From Pseudomonas sp. SJZ079 (lineage in GTDB: Bacteria; Pseudomonadota; Gammaproteobacteria; Pseudomonadales; Pseudomonadaceae), in NCBI RefSeq assembly GCF_007993865.1, contig NZ_VIUH01000013.1, positions 1 to 64,000 of the forward strand: DNA of 64,000 nucleotides, given 5' to 3'. The notes under the pieces are model-generated. The model saw only the letters and a list, made by a program, of their open reading frames with translations. It made no database searches and had not been told where the DNA came from. Of the stretch, positions 6,559-14,921 are shown piece after piece. Made by a program: the position numbers and the translations under genes. The stretch's first letter is position 1. Every line of letters starts with the position of its first letter.

Positions 6559-7495
6559 GGTAGCTCCTGCGCAATAGCCATTGATGCACCACGGTGACCA
6601 GGGTCATCAGCCCGACCAGGATCATCGCCAGGGCACTGGCCATATTCGGGTCGAGGAAGATGTCGCCGGCGACCAGCGAGGCGATGCGGATCGGCAGCAC
6701 GTTGAAGTTGCCGGTGGTCAGCGCGTAGACCGTGGCATAGGCGCCCAGGGCGTTGGCCAGCAGAATCACGAAGGTGCCGAGCAGCGCCGGGGTCAGCACC
6801 GGCAGGCCGATATGCCGCCAGAACTGCCAGTTGCTGGCGCCGAGCAGCGCCGCGGATTCGCGCCAGTCGCTGCGCAGGGCGTCGAACGCCGGATACAACA
6901 GCAGCACACCGAGGGGAATCTGGAAGTAGGTGTAGAGGATGATCAGCCCGGTTTTCGAGTAGAGGTTGAAGTCTTCGATGATGCCCATCTGCTTGAGCAG
7001 GATGGTCAGCGCACCGTTGAAGCCGAGCAGGATGATGAAGGCGAACGCCAGCGGCACCCCGGAGAAGTTGCTGGTCATGTTGGAGAAGGCCATGACGAAG
7101 TCGCGCAGCTTGGAGTCGACCTGGCGCAGCGAGTAGCTGCCGAGCACGGCGATGACGATGCCGAGCAGGCTCGACCAGAAACTGATCTGCAGGCTGTGCT
7201 TGATCGCTTGGCGGTAGAACGGCGAGCCAAACACCTCCGTGAAGTTGCCCAGCCCCCAGCCATCGGCGGCGTTCAGGCTGTTGCTCGCCACCCACACCAG
7301 CGGCGCGATCTGGAAAACCGCGAAGAACAGGGCGAAGGGCAGCAGGCACAGCAGCGCCAGCCATTTGCCGCGCAATGCGCTGCGCAGACGCTGCAGCAGG
7401 CCTTGGTCTTGCTGGCGAGCCCGCGCGGGCAGCTGCGGCGCCACAGCGGCTGCCGGCGTTGCAGGGGGGGAGGGGCGTTCAAGACTGGCGCTCAC
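6545..7495 (-). CDS. ABC transporter permease (first subunit)
   Basis: This 316-residue permease has an N-terminal cytoplasmic stretch rich in Pro, Ala and Gln, followed by six or so membrane helices. Its EAA loop reads WRESAALLGASNWQFWRHIGLP. I chose the GTG at 7493-7495, which overlaps the TGA of the phosphodiesterase-like gene (GTGA). A longer frame to 7561 would lie wholly inside that gene. It forms the transmembrane channel together with the next permease. Confidence 0.82.
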   Translation of the reverse strand: MSASLERPSPPATPAAAVAPQLPARARQQDQGLLQRLRSALRGKWLALLCLLPFALFFAVFQIAPLVWVASNSLNAADGWGLGNFTEVFGSPFYRQAIKHSLQISFWSSLLGIVIAVLGSYSLRQVDSKLRDFVMAFSNMTSNFSGVPLAFAFIILLGFNGALTILLKQMGIIEDFNLYSKTGLIILYTYFQIPLGVLLLYPAFDALRSDWRESAALLGASNWQFWRHIGLPVLTPALLGTFVILLANALGAYATVYALTTGNFNVLPIRIASLVAGDIFLDPNMASALAMILVGLMTLVTVVHQWLLRRSYHVTR

Positions 7496-8298
7496 TTCAG
7501 CAGCTCCCGGCACAGGGGTTTGTCGTGGGCCACACCGAGCAGCTCGCACACGGTGCCGCACAGTTCGGTCTGCTTGGGCTGGGCCTGGGGATCCAGGCTG
7601 AAGGCGCTGCCGAGCACCAGCAGCGGCACTTCGCGTTCTTCCGGCAGCAAGCCGTTGTGCGAACGGTCGGCGTTCATGCCGTGGTCGGCGGTGACCAGAA
7701 TCTGGTAGCCGGCATCCAGCCAGGTCTGGATGTATTCGGCCAGCAGCACGTCGGCCATGCGCGCGCTGTTGCGGTATTGCGGGCTGTCGAGGCCGAACTT
7801 GTGGCCGGCGTCGTCGATATTCATCGGGTGCACCAGGAGGAAGTCCGGCGCCTGTTGCTGGCGCAGGCTGTCGGCATCGGCGAACAGGTGCGAATCCGGG
7901 TAATGGTCGGCGTAATAGAAGTGGCCGTACTGGATCGGTAGCGCTGCGTCGGCGGTGTGGCGGTCGCGGGCGGCCTGGAAAGGCGCGCGGTTATACAGCT
8001 CGCTGACCCAGTGATAGGCCGCCGCGGCGGTCTTCAGGCCGGCGTCGCGGGCGTAGTGAAAGATGCTGCGTTGATTGGACAGGCGCACCACGTCGTTGTG
8101 CACGATGCCACTGTCGATCGGGGTAACGCCGGTGAGGATGCATTCGTAGAGCGGGCGGGACAGCGCCGGCAGCTCGCAGTCGAGCTTGTACAGGGCGGCG
8201 CGTCCGGCCCTGCAGTAAGCCTGCAAGTGGCCCAGCGCATGCTGGGCCACCTGGTAACTCAGGCCGTCGAGTAGCACCAGGATGACGTTGTGTTTCAT
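7492..8298 (-). CDS. Alkaline phosphatase superfamily hydrolase (phosphodiesterase/pyrophosphatase-like)
   Basis: This 268-residue protein has the metal-site pattern of the type I phosphodiesterase/nucleotide pyrophosphatase branch. LVLLDGLSYQ (metal Asp) comes at the start, a Ser in LPALSRPLYE sits where the nucleophile belongs, and IDDAGHKFG and TADHGMN supply further Asp and His ligands. No signal peptide is seen, so it should act in the cytoplasm. The ATG at 8296-8298 (MKHNVIL) is preferred over a start six codons upstream. Lying inside an ABC uptake operon, it probably hydrolyses the imported phosphodiester or phosphonate; the substrate is inferred only by context. Confidence 0.8.
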   Translation of the reverse strand: MKHNVILVLLDGLSYQVAQHALGHLQAYCRAGRAALYKLDCELPALSRPLYECILTGVTPIDSGIVHNDVVRLSNQRSIFHYARDAGLKTAAAAYHWVSELYNRAPFQAARDRHTADAALPIQYGHFYYADHYPDSHLFADADSLRQQQAPDFLLVHPMNIDDAGHKFGLDSPQYRNSARMADVLLAEYIQTWLDAGYQILVTADHGMNADRSHNGLLPEEREVPLLVLGSAFSLDPQAQPKQTELCGTVCELLGVAHDKPLCRELLK

Positions 8299-8340
8299 AG
8301 GCGTGGTTATCCCCAAACTCAGGTATTAAGCAACGGTTCT

Positions 8341-8366
8341 GGGGACGCCCGTTGAACGGCGTCCCC
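8341..8366. other. Intergenic stem-loop in the ABC operon
   Basis: GGGGACGCC (8341-8349) pairs perfectly with GGCGTCCCC (8358-8366) between the binding-protein gene and the hydrolase gene. There is no T-run, so it may stabilise the upstream message, as is common after binding-protein genes, rather than end transcription. Confidence 0.45.
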
Positions 8367-8372
8367 AGCTCC

Positions 8373-8394
8373 GTAGCCCGGATGCAATCCGGGA
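8373..8394 (+). repeat. REP element, family 1 (single copy)
   Basis: The repeat reads GTAGCCCGGATGCAATCCGG plus two bases. The same unit recurs as inverted pairs at 19801-19859 and 31182-31248. Here only a degenerate partner (8410-8425) is visible. Confidence 0.8.
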
Positions 8395-8444
8395 AGGCTT
8401 ATCAAGTCTCCCGTACGGCATCCGGCTGCTCCGGTGTGCCGGCG

Positions 8445-9503
8445 TTATTGCATATGGATGATGACGTGCTCCTGCCACATGCGCGGCAGTGCCTTGGAGG
8501 TCGCTTCCCAGGCGGCCGCGTCCTTGATCGGCTGAACCTTGGCGTACTGCTCCTGCGGCAGCAGCTTGGCTTGCACCTCGGCCGGCAGGGTCAGGTGCTC
8601 GGCGCGGATCGGCCGGGCATTGCCTTTGGCCAGGTTGATCTGCCCGGCGTCGCTGAGGATGTACTCGCGGGCCAGCTTGGCGGCGTTGGGGTTCTTGGCG
8701 AACTTGTTGATGATGGTGGTGTAGCCGGAGATCACCGAGCCGTCGGACGGGATCAGCACTTCGAAGCGGCTGGGGTCGATCTGGTCGCGGTAGCTCAGGC
8801 CGTTGAAGTCCCATACCACGCCGACTTCCACTTCACCTTTTTCCAGGGTCTGGATGGTCGGGTTGGCCAGCGACAGACGGCCTTGCTTGGCCAGCTCGCC
8901 GAACAGTTCCAGGCCGGGCTTGATGTTGCTCTCGTTGCCGCCCATGGCGATGGACGCGGCGAGCACGCCATTCACCGCTTGCGCCGCGGTGCTGACGTCG
9001 CCAGCGGCGACTTTGTAGCTGCCGGTTTTCAGGTCGGCCCAGCTCTTCGGCACATCCTTGACCAGCTGCTTGTTGACGATGAAGGCGATGGAGCCGGTGT
9101 AGGCGAGCATCCAGTGGCCGTCCTGATCCTTGGCCCAGTCCGGAATCTGCGCCCAGGTGCTCGGCTTGTACGGCTGGGTCACGCCTTGCTGCACGGCAAT
9201 CGGTCCGAATGCCGCGCCGACGTCGCCGATGTCGGCGCTGGCGTTGTCTTTCTCGGCGGCGAACTTGGCGATTTCCTGCGCCGAGCTCATGTCAGTGTCC
9301 ATGTGCTTGAGGTTGTACAACTTGGCCAGATCGACCCAGGTGTCCTTCCAGTTGGCCCAACTGTCCGGCATGCCCACGCTATTCACCGCGCCTTCGGCCC
9401 TGGCGGCCTGTTCCAGCGCTTTGAGGTCGGTCTCGTTGGCCATGGCCGAAGTCGCCAGAGCGATGGTCGAGCCCAGTAGTGAAGCCAGCAGCAACTGTTT
9501 CAT
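8445..9503 (-). CDS. ABC transporter periplasmic substrate-binding protein
   Basis: This 352-residue protein has a cleavable signal peptide (MKQLLLASLLGSTIALATSAMA, cut before NETD) and a bilobed type II binding-protein fold of the Fe(III)/polyamine/2-AEP group (VGMPDSWANWKDTW, EVGVVWDFNGLSY, YILSDAGQINLAKGNARPI). It delivers the ligand to the permease pair encoded downstream. The ATG at 9501-9503 is preceded by AGGAGTTTCG. A palindromic operator candidate lies 28 bp upstream. The substrate could be a phosphonate, a phosphate ester or another small ligand. Confidence 0.85.
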   Translation of the reverse strand: MKQLLLASLLGSTIALATSAMANETDLKALEQAARAEGAVNSVGMPDSWANWKDTWVDLAKLYNLKHMDTDMSSAQEIAKFAAEKDNASADIGDVGAAFGPIAVQQGVTQPYKPSTWAQIPDWAKDQDGHWMLAYTGSIAFIVNKQLVKDVPKSWADLKTGSYKVAAGDVSTAAQAVNGVLAASIAMGGNESNIKPGLELFGELAKQGRLSLANPTIQTLEKGEVEVGVVWDFNGLSYRDQIDPSRFEVLIPSDGSVISGYTTIINKFAKNPNAAKLAREYILSDAGQINLAKGNARPIRAEHLTLPAEVQAKLLPQEQYAKVQPIKDAAAWEATSKALPRMWQEHVIIHMQ

Positions 9504-9530
9504 TCGAAACTCCTTTGCATTGAAAAGGTG

Positions 9531-9544
9531 TTGGTCTAGATCAG
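9531..9544. promoter_or_regulatory. Candidate GntR/UTRA operator upstream of the ABC operon
   Basis: TTGGTCTAGATCAG is a near-palindrome that matches 11 of 14 bases of the sequence at 9802-9815 in front of the divergent regulator gene. HutC-type GntR proteins bind such short palindromes, so shared control by the regulator is likely. Confidence 0.5.
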
Positions 9545-9801
9545 CAAGAACCCGGTCAATCTAGGCGCTACAGATGACATTTTTATGTCGTCACCCACCT
9601 GGTGCTGCTTTTCGAGCCGTGGCAAGCGGGTGCACATCTAGCGTAGACCATGCGTATGTGGTTGTTTTCGGCTGGGCTGGCGGCGCATCAGCTGGGCGTT
9701 TCGTCGCTTGGCGAGGTGTCTTGTCATCTACCAGTCATCTAGGCTGCTTAAGATTGCAATGAACTGCGGCATGGGCCGCGCCCGTTCGGAGTTGGATGGG
9801 T

Positions 9802-9815
9802 TTGGACTAGTCCAG
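9802..9815. promoter_or_regulatory. Candidate GntR/UTRA operator upstream of the regulator gene
   Basis: TTGGACTAGTCCAG is an almost perfect palindrome (core GGACTAGTCC) ending 13 bp before the regulator start codon. Its position fits negative autoregulation. Confidence 0.5.
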
Positions 9816-9828
9816 TAGAGGATTGTCG

Positions 9829-10545
9829 ATGCGCGATACAGCGCCACGAGCGGTAACCGCGATTTGCCGAGCCCTGGAAGAGCAGATCGAGCATGGCTTG
9901 CTGGCCTCCGGCAGCCAGCTGCCGGCCGAGCGCAAGCTCAGCGAAGTGTTCGCTACCACCCGGATTACCCTGCGCGAGGCGCTCAGCCAGCTGGAAGCGC
10001 AGGGGCTGATCTATCGCGAAGAGCGCCGTGGCTGGTTCGTCTCGCCGGCGCGGGTGGCCTACAACCCGCTGGTGCGCACGCATTTCCATGCGATGGTGGC
10101 GGAGCAGGGGCGGGTGCCGGCAACCGAAGTGTTGAGTGCGCGGCTGATGCCGGCCACTGCGGAAATCTGCCAGCTATTGGGCTTGCCGGGGCTGTCCAGC
10201 GTGTACCAGATCCGCCGTGCCCGGCGTATCGACGGGCGCTTGGTGCTGTATGTCGAACATTACCTCAACCCGACGTATTTCCCCGGCGTACTGGACTTCG
10301 ACCTGACCCTCTCGCTGACCGATCTGTATGCCAGCGAATACGACATTCATTACGGCCGGGTGCGTTTCGACATGGTACCGACCGCCCTGCACACGGAAGC
10401 GGCGGCAGCCTTGAAGGTGGCGGCGGGCAGCCCGGCGCTGCGCATCGTGCGGGTCAACCGCGATCAGCATGGCCGGCTGATCGACTGCGACCTGGAGTTC
10501 TGGCGTCACGATGCACTGCATGTGAGCGTCGAGGTGCCGGAGTAG
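9829..10545 (+). CDS. GntR family regulator with UTRA ligand domain (PhnR/HutC-like)
   Basis: This 238-residue repressor-type regulator has an N-terminal winged helix (QLPAERKLSEVFATTRITLREALSQLEAQGLIYREERRGWFV) and a C-terminal UTRA domain that binds the inducer. It is divergent from the ABC operon, with a putative operator beside each gene, and very probably controls that operon. The ATG at 9829 sits seven bases after AGAGGA; a TTG two codons earlier is less likely. PhnR-type regulators of phosphonate uptake belong to this family, which supports but does not prove a phosphonate ligand. Confidence 0.85.
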   Translation: MRDTAPRAVTAICRALEEQIEHGLLASGSQLPAERKLSEVFATTRITLREALSQLEAQGLIYREERRGWFVSPARVAYNPLVRTHFHAMVAEQGRVPATEVLSARLMPATAEICQLLGLPGLSSVYQIRRARRIDGRLVLYVEHYLNPTYFPGVLDFDLTLSLTDLYASEYDIHYGRVRFDMVPTALHTEAAAALKVAAGSPALRIVRVNRDQHGRLIDCDLEFWRHDALHVSVEVPE

Positions 10546-10590
10546 CGGCTGTCCATTGGCTTGTGGCTAGCCGAGGATTACCGCGGCCCC

Positions 10591-10625
10591 GTAGGCTGGG
10601 TTAGCCGCGCAGCGGCGTAACCCAG
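10591..10625 (+). repeat. REP element, family 2 (GTAGGCTGGGTT type)
   Basis: GTAGGCTGGGTTAGCCGC is followed by a complementary arm GGCGTAACCCAGC and forms a hairpin between the convergent regulator and apeB genes. Variants occur at 27502, 28239 and 46986. Confidence 0.7.
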
Positions 10626-10652
10626 CACCCTTGAAAGCGCCTCTCACCCTGC

Positions 10653-11942
10653 CTATGGCAGCTCGGGGCTGGCGTAAAAGGCGGTCAGCACCTTGACCAG
10701 GTGAGCCAGGTCGTGGCTGCCGGCCAGTTCGCGGATCGAGTGCATGGCGAAGGTCGGCAGGCCGATGTCGACGGTGCGTACGCCGAGTTGGCTGGCGGTG
10801 ATCGGGCCGATGGTCGAGCCACAGGCCATGTCGCTGCGCACCACGAAGCTCTGCACCGGCACTTCATTCTCCAGGCACAGGTGGCGGAAGAAGCCGGCGC
10901 TTTCGCTGTTGGTGGCGTAGCGCTGGTTGCTGTTGATCTTGATCACCGGACCGGCGTTGATCTTCGGGCCGTGGTTTTCATCGTGCTTGTCGGCGTAGTT
11001 GGGGTGCACGGCGTGGGCGTTGTCGGCCGACACCAGCAGCGAGTGCTGGATGCAGCGGACAAAGTCATCGCCATCCGGTAGCACGCGGCGCAGCACCTGT
11101 TCGAGCATCGGCCCGTCGGCGCCACAGGCCGAGCTGGAGCCGACTTCCTCATGGTCGTTGCACACCAGCACGCAGCTTTCCGCGTCGGGTGCGGCGAGCA
11201 GCGCTTGCAGGCCGGCATAGCAGGACAGCAGGTTGTCCAGGCGCGCGCCGGCGATGAAGTCGTTACTCAGGCCGATCACGGCAGCAGACTGGGTGTCGTA
11301 GAAACTCAGTTCGTAGTCGAGCACCGCATCGGCGTTGAGGCCGTGCTCACTGGCCAACTGGTTGGCCAGCAGGGCACGGAAGTCGGCTTTCTCCGCGCCG
11401 GCGAGCTGGGCGAGAATCGGCGGCAGCTCGTTTTGCGGGTTGATCGCCCAGCCCTGGTTGGCCTCGCGGTTGAGGTGGATGGCCAGGTTGGGGATCACCG
11501 CGATCGGGTTCTGGAAGTCGATCAGCTGGCTTTCGACCTTGCCGTCACGGCGAAAGGTCACGCGCCCGGCCAGCGACAGGTCGCGGTCGAACCAGGGCGC
11601 GAGCAGGGCGCCGCCGTAGACTTCCACGCCGAGCTGGAAAAAGTCCTGACGTTGCAGTTCCGGTTGCGGCTTGACGCGCAGGCAGGGGCTGTCGGTGTGG
11701 GCGCCGACCAGGCGGATGCCGGCTTCGATGGGCGGGCGCTTGCCCAGCTGGAAGGCGATGATTGCCGAGTCGTTGCGGGTGACGTAATAGCGGCCGCCGG
11801 CTTCGGTGTGCCAGGGCGCGCGCTCATCCAGACGCTGATAACCGGCCGCTTCCAGGCGTTGGGCCAGGCTGGCGGTGGCATGGAAGGGGGTGGGTGAGGC
11901 CTTGAGGAAATCGATCAGGCCTTGGTTCAGTTCGTCGCGCAT
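10653..11942 (-). CDS. apeB: M18 family aminopeptidase
   Basis: This 429-residue cytosolic metallo-aminopeptidase of family M18 removes N-terminal residues (often acidic ones in this family) from peptides. The dinuclear zinc site is visible: [13 protein letters not shown] supplies His and Asp, [10 protein letters not shown] supplies Asp and the catalytic Glu pair, and [10 protein letters not shown] carries a further Asp and His. Length and sequence match Pseudomonas ApeB from end to end. The ATG at 11940-11942 lies seven bases after GGAG. The gene appears to stand alone. Confidence 0.93.
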   Translation of the reverse strand: MRDELNQGLIDFLKASPTPFHATASLAQRLEAAGYQRLDERAPWHTEAGGRYYVTRNDSAIIAFQLGKRPPIEAGIRLVGAHTDSPCLRVKPQPELQRQDFFQLGVEVYGGALLAPWFDRDLSLAGRVTFRRDGKVESQLIDFQNPIAVIPNLAIHLNREANQGWAINPQNELPPILAQLAGAEKADFRALLANQLASEHGLNADAVLDYELSFYDTQSAAVIGLSNDFIAGARLDNLLSCYAGLQALLAAPDAESCVLVCNDHEEVGSSSACGADGPMLEQVLRRVLPDGDDFVRCIQHSLLVSADNAHAVHPNYADKHDENHGPKINAGPVIKINSNQRYATNSESAGFFRHLCLENEVPVQSFVVRSDMACGSTIGPITASQLGVRTVDIGLPTFAMHSIRELAGSHDLAHLVKVLTAFYASPELP

Positions 11943-12015
11943 GGGGCACTCCTGGCAGCAATGCGCGGAGTTTATCGGATTTGCCCGGTGTATAGGGGTG
12001 GGCCGACCGAGTGAA

Positions 12016-12726
12016 TCAGGCCGGAATGCTGACCAGACTCAGCAGGTGCCCGTCGACTGCGGCGAACTGGCCGTCCAGCTCGCAGCCCGCCGGCCAGTCG
12101 CCAGTCAGGTCAATCAGCAGGCGCAGGCGTGCGCTGTCGCCTTCAGTGTGGCTCAGCAGTTCGGCGTCCTGGAAATAGAAGCGCCGTAACACCAGAGGGT
12201 AGAGCGCCTTGAACAGACTTTCCTTGAGCGAGAAGGTCAGGCTGACCCGCCAGGCGCGCTGCTCGGCGGGCAACGCCTGCAACCTGAGCAGTTCGTTCGG
12301 GGTGAGGATTTCTGCCGCCAGGCGCTCGGCGCGGCTGGCGGGCAGCGGTTGCTCGACATCCAGGCCGAGGCCGCGCCAGTCGCTGCGTTGCGCCACCACG
12401 GCGGCGGCCCAACCCTTGCCATGGGTAATCGAGCCGACCAGGCCGTTCGGCCATTGCGGCGCGCGGTCGCTGCCGATCGTCGGCACGTCGGCCACGCCGG
12501 TCAAACGACGCAACGCCTCGCGCGCGCACAGGCGTCCGGCGAGGTATTCGCTCTGCCGTTTGGCCACGCCGGGTACTGGTGCGATGGCGCAGCGGCTGAA
12601 ATCCTCGCCGCCCAGCAGCGCGGGATCGAAAGCTGCGCTGACCAGCTGTACGCCGGTGAGCGTCTGCGGCAACGGCCAACGATGGTTCAGGGCAGGGCAG
12701 CAGGGGGGCAGGTAGAGGTCGGTCAT
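12016..12726 (-). CDS. pcpS: 4'-phosphopantetheinyl transferase (PcpS/EntD-like)
   Basis: This 236-residue enzyme transfers the phosphopantetheine arm of CoA to a serine of carrier proteins. The diagnostic motifs are present: GLGLDVEQP (metal-binding Asp-Glu) and [11 protein letters not shown] (KE-x3-K). In Pseudomonas one such Sfp/EntD-type enzyme, PcpS, serves both fatty acid and secondary metabolism. I chose the ATG at 12724-12726 (MTDLYLPP); a start nine codons upstream has no better support. The gene is transcribed away from the terminator-bearing intergenic region at 12727-13099. Confidence 0.85.
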   Translation of the reverse strand: MTDLYLPPCCPALNHRWPLPQTLTGVQLVSAAFDPALLGGEDFSRCAIAPVPGVAKRQSEYLAGRLCAREALRRLTGVADVPTIGSDRAPQWPNGLVGSITHGKGWAAAVVAQRSDWRGLGLDVEQPLPASRAERLAAEILTPNELLRLQALPAEQRAWRVSLTFSLKESLFKALYPLVLRRFYFQDAELLSHTEGDSARLRLLIDLTGDWPAGCELDGQFAAVDGHLLSLVSIPA

Positions 12727-12952
12727 CCGCGCATTCTGCCGTGCGCCGCCCACGTCGGCCAGTCGCGTGCGCAGTTACATTTCTTTGCACAGCTGCAACA
12801 AAGCTAAACGGATAGTCGGGCGGGATTTTGTCAGACTGGCCGCTGTGTTCCTCCGGGGACGCAGGTGAGGTTGTTGTCGGGGCCTGTGTGAGCCGGTTCT
12901 GACGTTTTCTCTAGATTGAGTACGGGAGCCCGATTGGGCTCCCGTTTTTTTT
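12727..12952 (+). ncRNA. Possible small RNA ending in a strong terminator
   Basis: The perfect plus-strand terminator at 12923-12952 has no plus-strand gene in front of it; the nearest upstream gene, pcpS, runs the other way. Any transcript it ends must therefore start in this 200-bp gap. A weak promoter match (TTGCAC at 12797 with TAAACG 14 bases on) would give an RNA of about 130 nt. I recognise no known sRNA family. Confidence 0.3.
12923..12952 (+). terminator. Strong intrinsic terminator
   Basis: CGGGAGCCC (12923-12931) pairs with GGGCTCCCG (12936-12944), with a GATT loop and eight T residues. It is a textbook Rho-independent terminator on the plus strand. Confidence 0.85.
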
Positions 12953-13099
12953 GGTGGGTTTGCACTGCAGGGCCCCAACCTGGGGTGTCAGCGTCTCGCA
13001 AGCATTGCGGGACTGGGCCTGGCCGCTGGCCGGCACGTCTTGTGTTAGCATCGTTTTTCGCGCCCCTTGCAATAACCAATAAGTAAGACGGGAGGCGAA

Positions 13100-13891
13100 A
13101 TGACCCGTTTGCCGTGCCTCGTATGGGCGGACCTGCGCAGCAACACCCTCGAACCCAGCCCCGTGGGTGAGTTGGATGCGCAGTTCAGTCTCCAGCACGT
13201 CGTGGAGATGGCGAGCATCTCTGCGCGCATCGAGCAGACAGCGCCCTTGTTGTCATGCTTCGAATACGACTACCCAAGCCTGCCTGCACTTAAGGCGCTG
13301 CGTGCCACCAAGCAGGCCTACCCTTACCTGCCTATCCTGATGCTTACCCTCCATCACTCGGAGGCGCTAGCCGTGTGGGCGTTTCGTGCGCGGGTTTGGG
13401 ACTTTCTGGTAAAACCGGTGTCGGTCGAGGCGCTTAGCGCGCGCATCCAGTCTCTGGTAGCGGTCTTGCCATCGGCCCCAGCGTCTGGGCGAGAAATCGC
13501 CATGCCCGCGCCGCTCATTCCCTTGGAGGCCCGCGTCGGCGGCCCCGGCTCTGCCGAACGGCCGACTCAAGCCGCGCTGTCCTATGTGCAGTGTCACTAT
13601 GGCGAAGTGCTGCGGTTGCAGGATGTCGCCCGCTGCTGCCGCATGAGCCTCTACGAATTCAGTCGCCGCTTTAAGCATGCCCACGGCCTGACGTTTCGCG
13701 AGTACCTCTGCCAATACCGGCTAGAACGCTCCTTGGAGATGCTGTCCAATCCCCATGCCAGCATCCTCGAGATTGCTTGCGCCGTTGGTTTTCGCAATGC
13801 CTCCCATTTCACCCGGCTGTTTCATCAGCGAATCGGGGTCACCCCCTCCCAATATCGCTCGAACCCCAGCACGCGGCACTCCTTCAAATAG
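13100..13891 (+). CDS. AraC-type regulator with an N-terminal degenerate receiver domain
   Basis: The 263-residue protein has a receiver-like N-terminal half (about residues 1-120) and a C-terminal AraC double helix-turn-helix (about 155-255; LQDVARCCRMSLYEFSRRFK and ILEIACAVGFRNASHFTRLFHQ). In the receiver the conserved Lys is kept (FLVKPVSVEAL), but the segment that should hold the phosphorylated Asp reads CFEYDYPSL. A Glu stands four residues before the Pro where Asp is usual, and the acidic N-terminal pair is missing. It may therefore act without phosphorylation. The start follows GGGAGGCGAA closely. A gene for a secreted protein lies downstream, a possible target. Confidence 0.8.
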   Translation: MTRLPCLVWADLRSNTLEPSPVGELDAQFSLQHVVEMASISARIEQTAPLLSCFEYDYPSLPALKALRATKQAYPYLPILMLTLHHSEALAVWAFRARVWDFLVKPVSVEALSARIQSLVAVLPSAPASGREIAMPAPLIPLEARVGGPGSAERPTQAALSYVQCHYGEVLRLQDVARCCRMSLYEFSRRFKHAHGLTFREYLCQYRLERSLEMLSNPHASILEIACAVGFRNASHFTRLFHQRIGVTPSQYRSNPSTRHSFK

Positions 13892-14129
13892 TAAAACGCA
13901 TAGTGCCCTGCAAAAGCAGCACAGCGGGCCGCTTTCATCGCCGTCATAATTCCTTGTGGCGTTGGTAGTCGCTCACTGCATAAGTGAAGTGTCAACTGCG
14001 CCATGCCAACGAACAGGGGAGTGAGTGTTGCGAGGAGTTGCGAGTAGCAAGGAACGAGCGCAAACGCTGGGGCGTTGCAATGAGGAACGATGTAAACGTC
14101 GTTCCCCCTTCTCGAAAAGGAGGTAAGCC

Positions 14130-14780
14130 ATGTTTGCTCATTGGTTAAAAATCTACTCAGTTCCGGTGGCAATCAGCCTGGTCGGTGCGGGGCTCTATGC
14201 GGGCCCGGCAAGCGCGGGTATTTGTGAATTGGCTGACGGCAATCGCGATACCGGCTGGGCACTCACCTTCGATGACGCCCAGGTGAGCAACTGCGTATTT
14301 ACCGGCAATGCCGGGACGGGCCGCAACAAAGGCACCCTTAGCCTGACGTTGAATATCGCCAATGCCGAGCCCATCGACATCGGCTTCGTTCAGGAAGTCG
14401 CGGCCGCCGAGGACAGCTTCGGTCTGCGTATCACCTGGAATCTGATCCTCAACAATAACTTCCAGTTGTTACGGGGCATCAGGGGCCGAGCTTTCGACAA
14501 CACCGAAAAACTCGACGACGACGAAAACGAGTTCGTCGCGGACGAGCACCCCGGCTTCGCGCATTTTCACAACGATGGCACCTTCAACCCAGGCCCATTC
14601 GTAGGAGCCGAGGACTGTGATTGCGAGTCCGACCGTGACTTCAAAATCAAGGCCGAGGATGGCATGTTCGCGGCTGGCGGGACGGGCATGGTCACGGGTA
14701 TCGGTGTCCACCAGATCGAGGAACAGGGACGCGTGCGGAGTTTCTCGGTCAGCGTCAAGCCACTGCCCGAGAATGATTAG
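14130..14780 (+). CDS. Secreted protein of unknown function
   Basis: This 216-residue protein has a signal peptide (hydrophobic core VPVAISLVGAGLYAG, likely cut after ASA before GICELA). The mature part is acidic, rich in Asn, Asp and Gly, and predicted beta-rich. It contains an odd acidic patch (TEKLDDDENEFVADEHPGF) and a CDCES pair of cysteines. No family was recognised. An unusually strong ribosome-binding site, AAAAGGAGG, lies seven bases before the ATG, which suggests high translation. The AraC/receiver regulator upstream in the same orientation may control it. Its role, whether adhesive, calcium-binding or otherwise, cannot be given. Confidence 0.7.
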   Translation: MFAHWLKIYSVPVAISLVGAGLYAGPASAGICELADGNRDTGWALTFDDAQVSNCVFTGNAGTGRNKGTLSLTLNIANAEPIDIGFVQEVAAAEDSFGLRITWNLILNNNFQLLRGIRGRAFDNTEKLDDDENEFVADEHPGFAHFHNDGTFNPGPFVGAEDCDCESDRDFKIKAEDGMFAAGGTGMVTGIGVHQIEEQGRVRSFSVSVKPLPEND

Positions 14781-14921
14781 CCAGTAGAGGTCAGCAGGAA
14801 GGCTAGATCCGCTGGCGTACGAGCGCCGCAAGAGCGCTCCGCAGAGGAGTAGGTCGAGCGGCGCGCTAAGTCCCGTAGTGCTGCTGAGCACGCAGCCTGC
14901 GGGATTCTTGTTGGTCGATCA

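Larger units (their letters stand above)
9504..9828. promoter_or_regulatory. Divergent promoter region between the ABC operon and its regulator
   Basis: These 325 bp contain no gene. The two operator candidates lie at its two ends, close to the two start codons. No clear sigma-70 or sigma-54 hexamers stood out. Confidence 0.5.

Noticed and set aside
14781..14921. Terminator hairpin after the secreted-protein gene
   Set aside because: TCCCG/CGGGA with an internal GTGCT/AGCAC stem is possible (about 14871-14904), but the pairing is broken by bulges and the T-run is poor.
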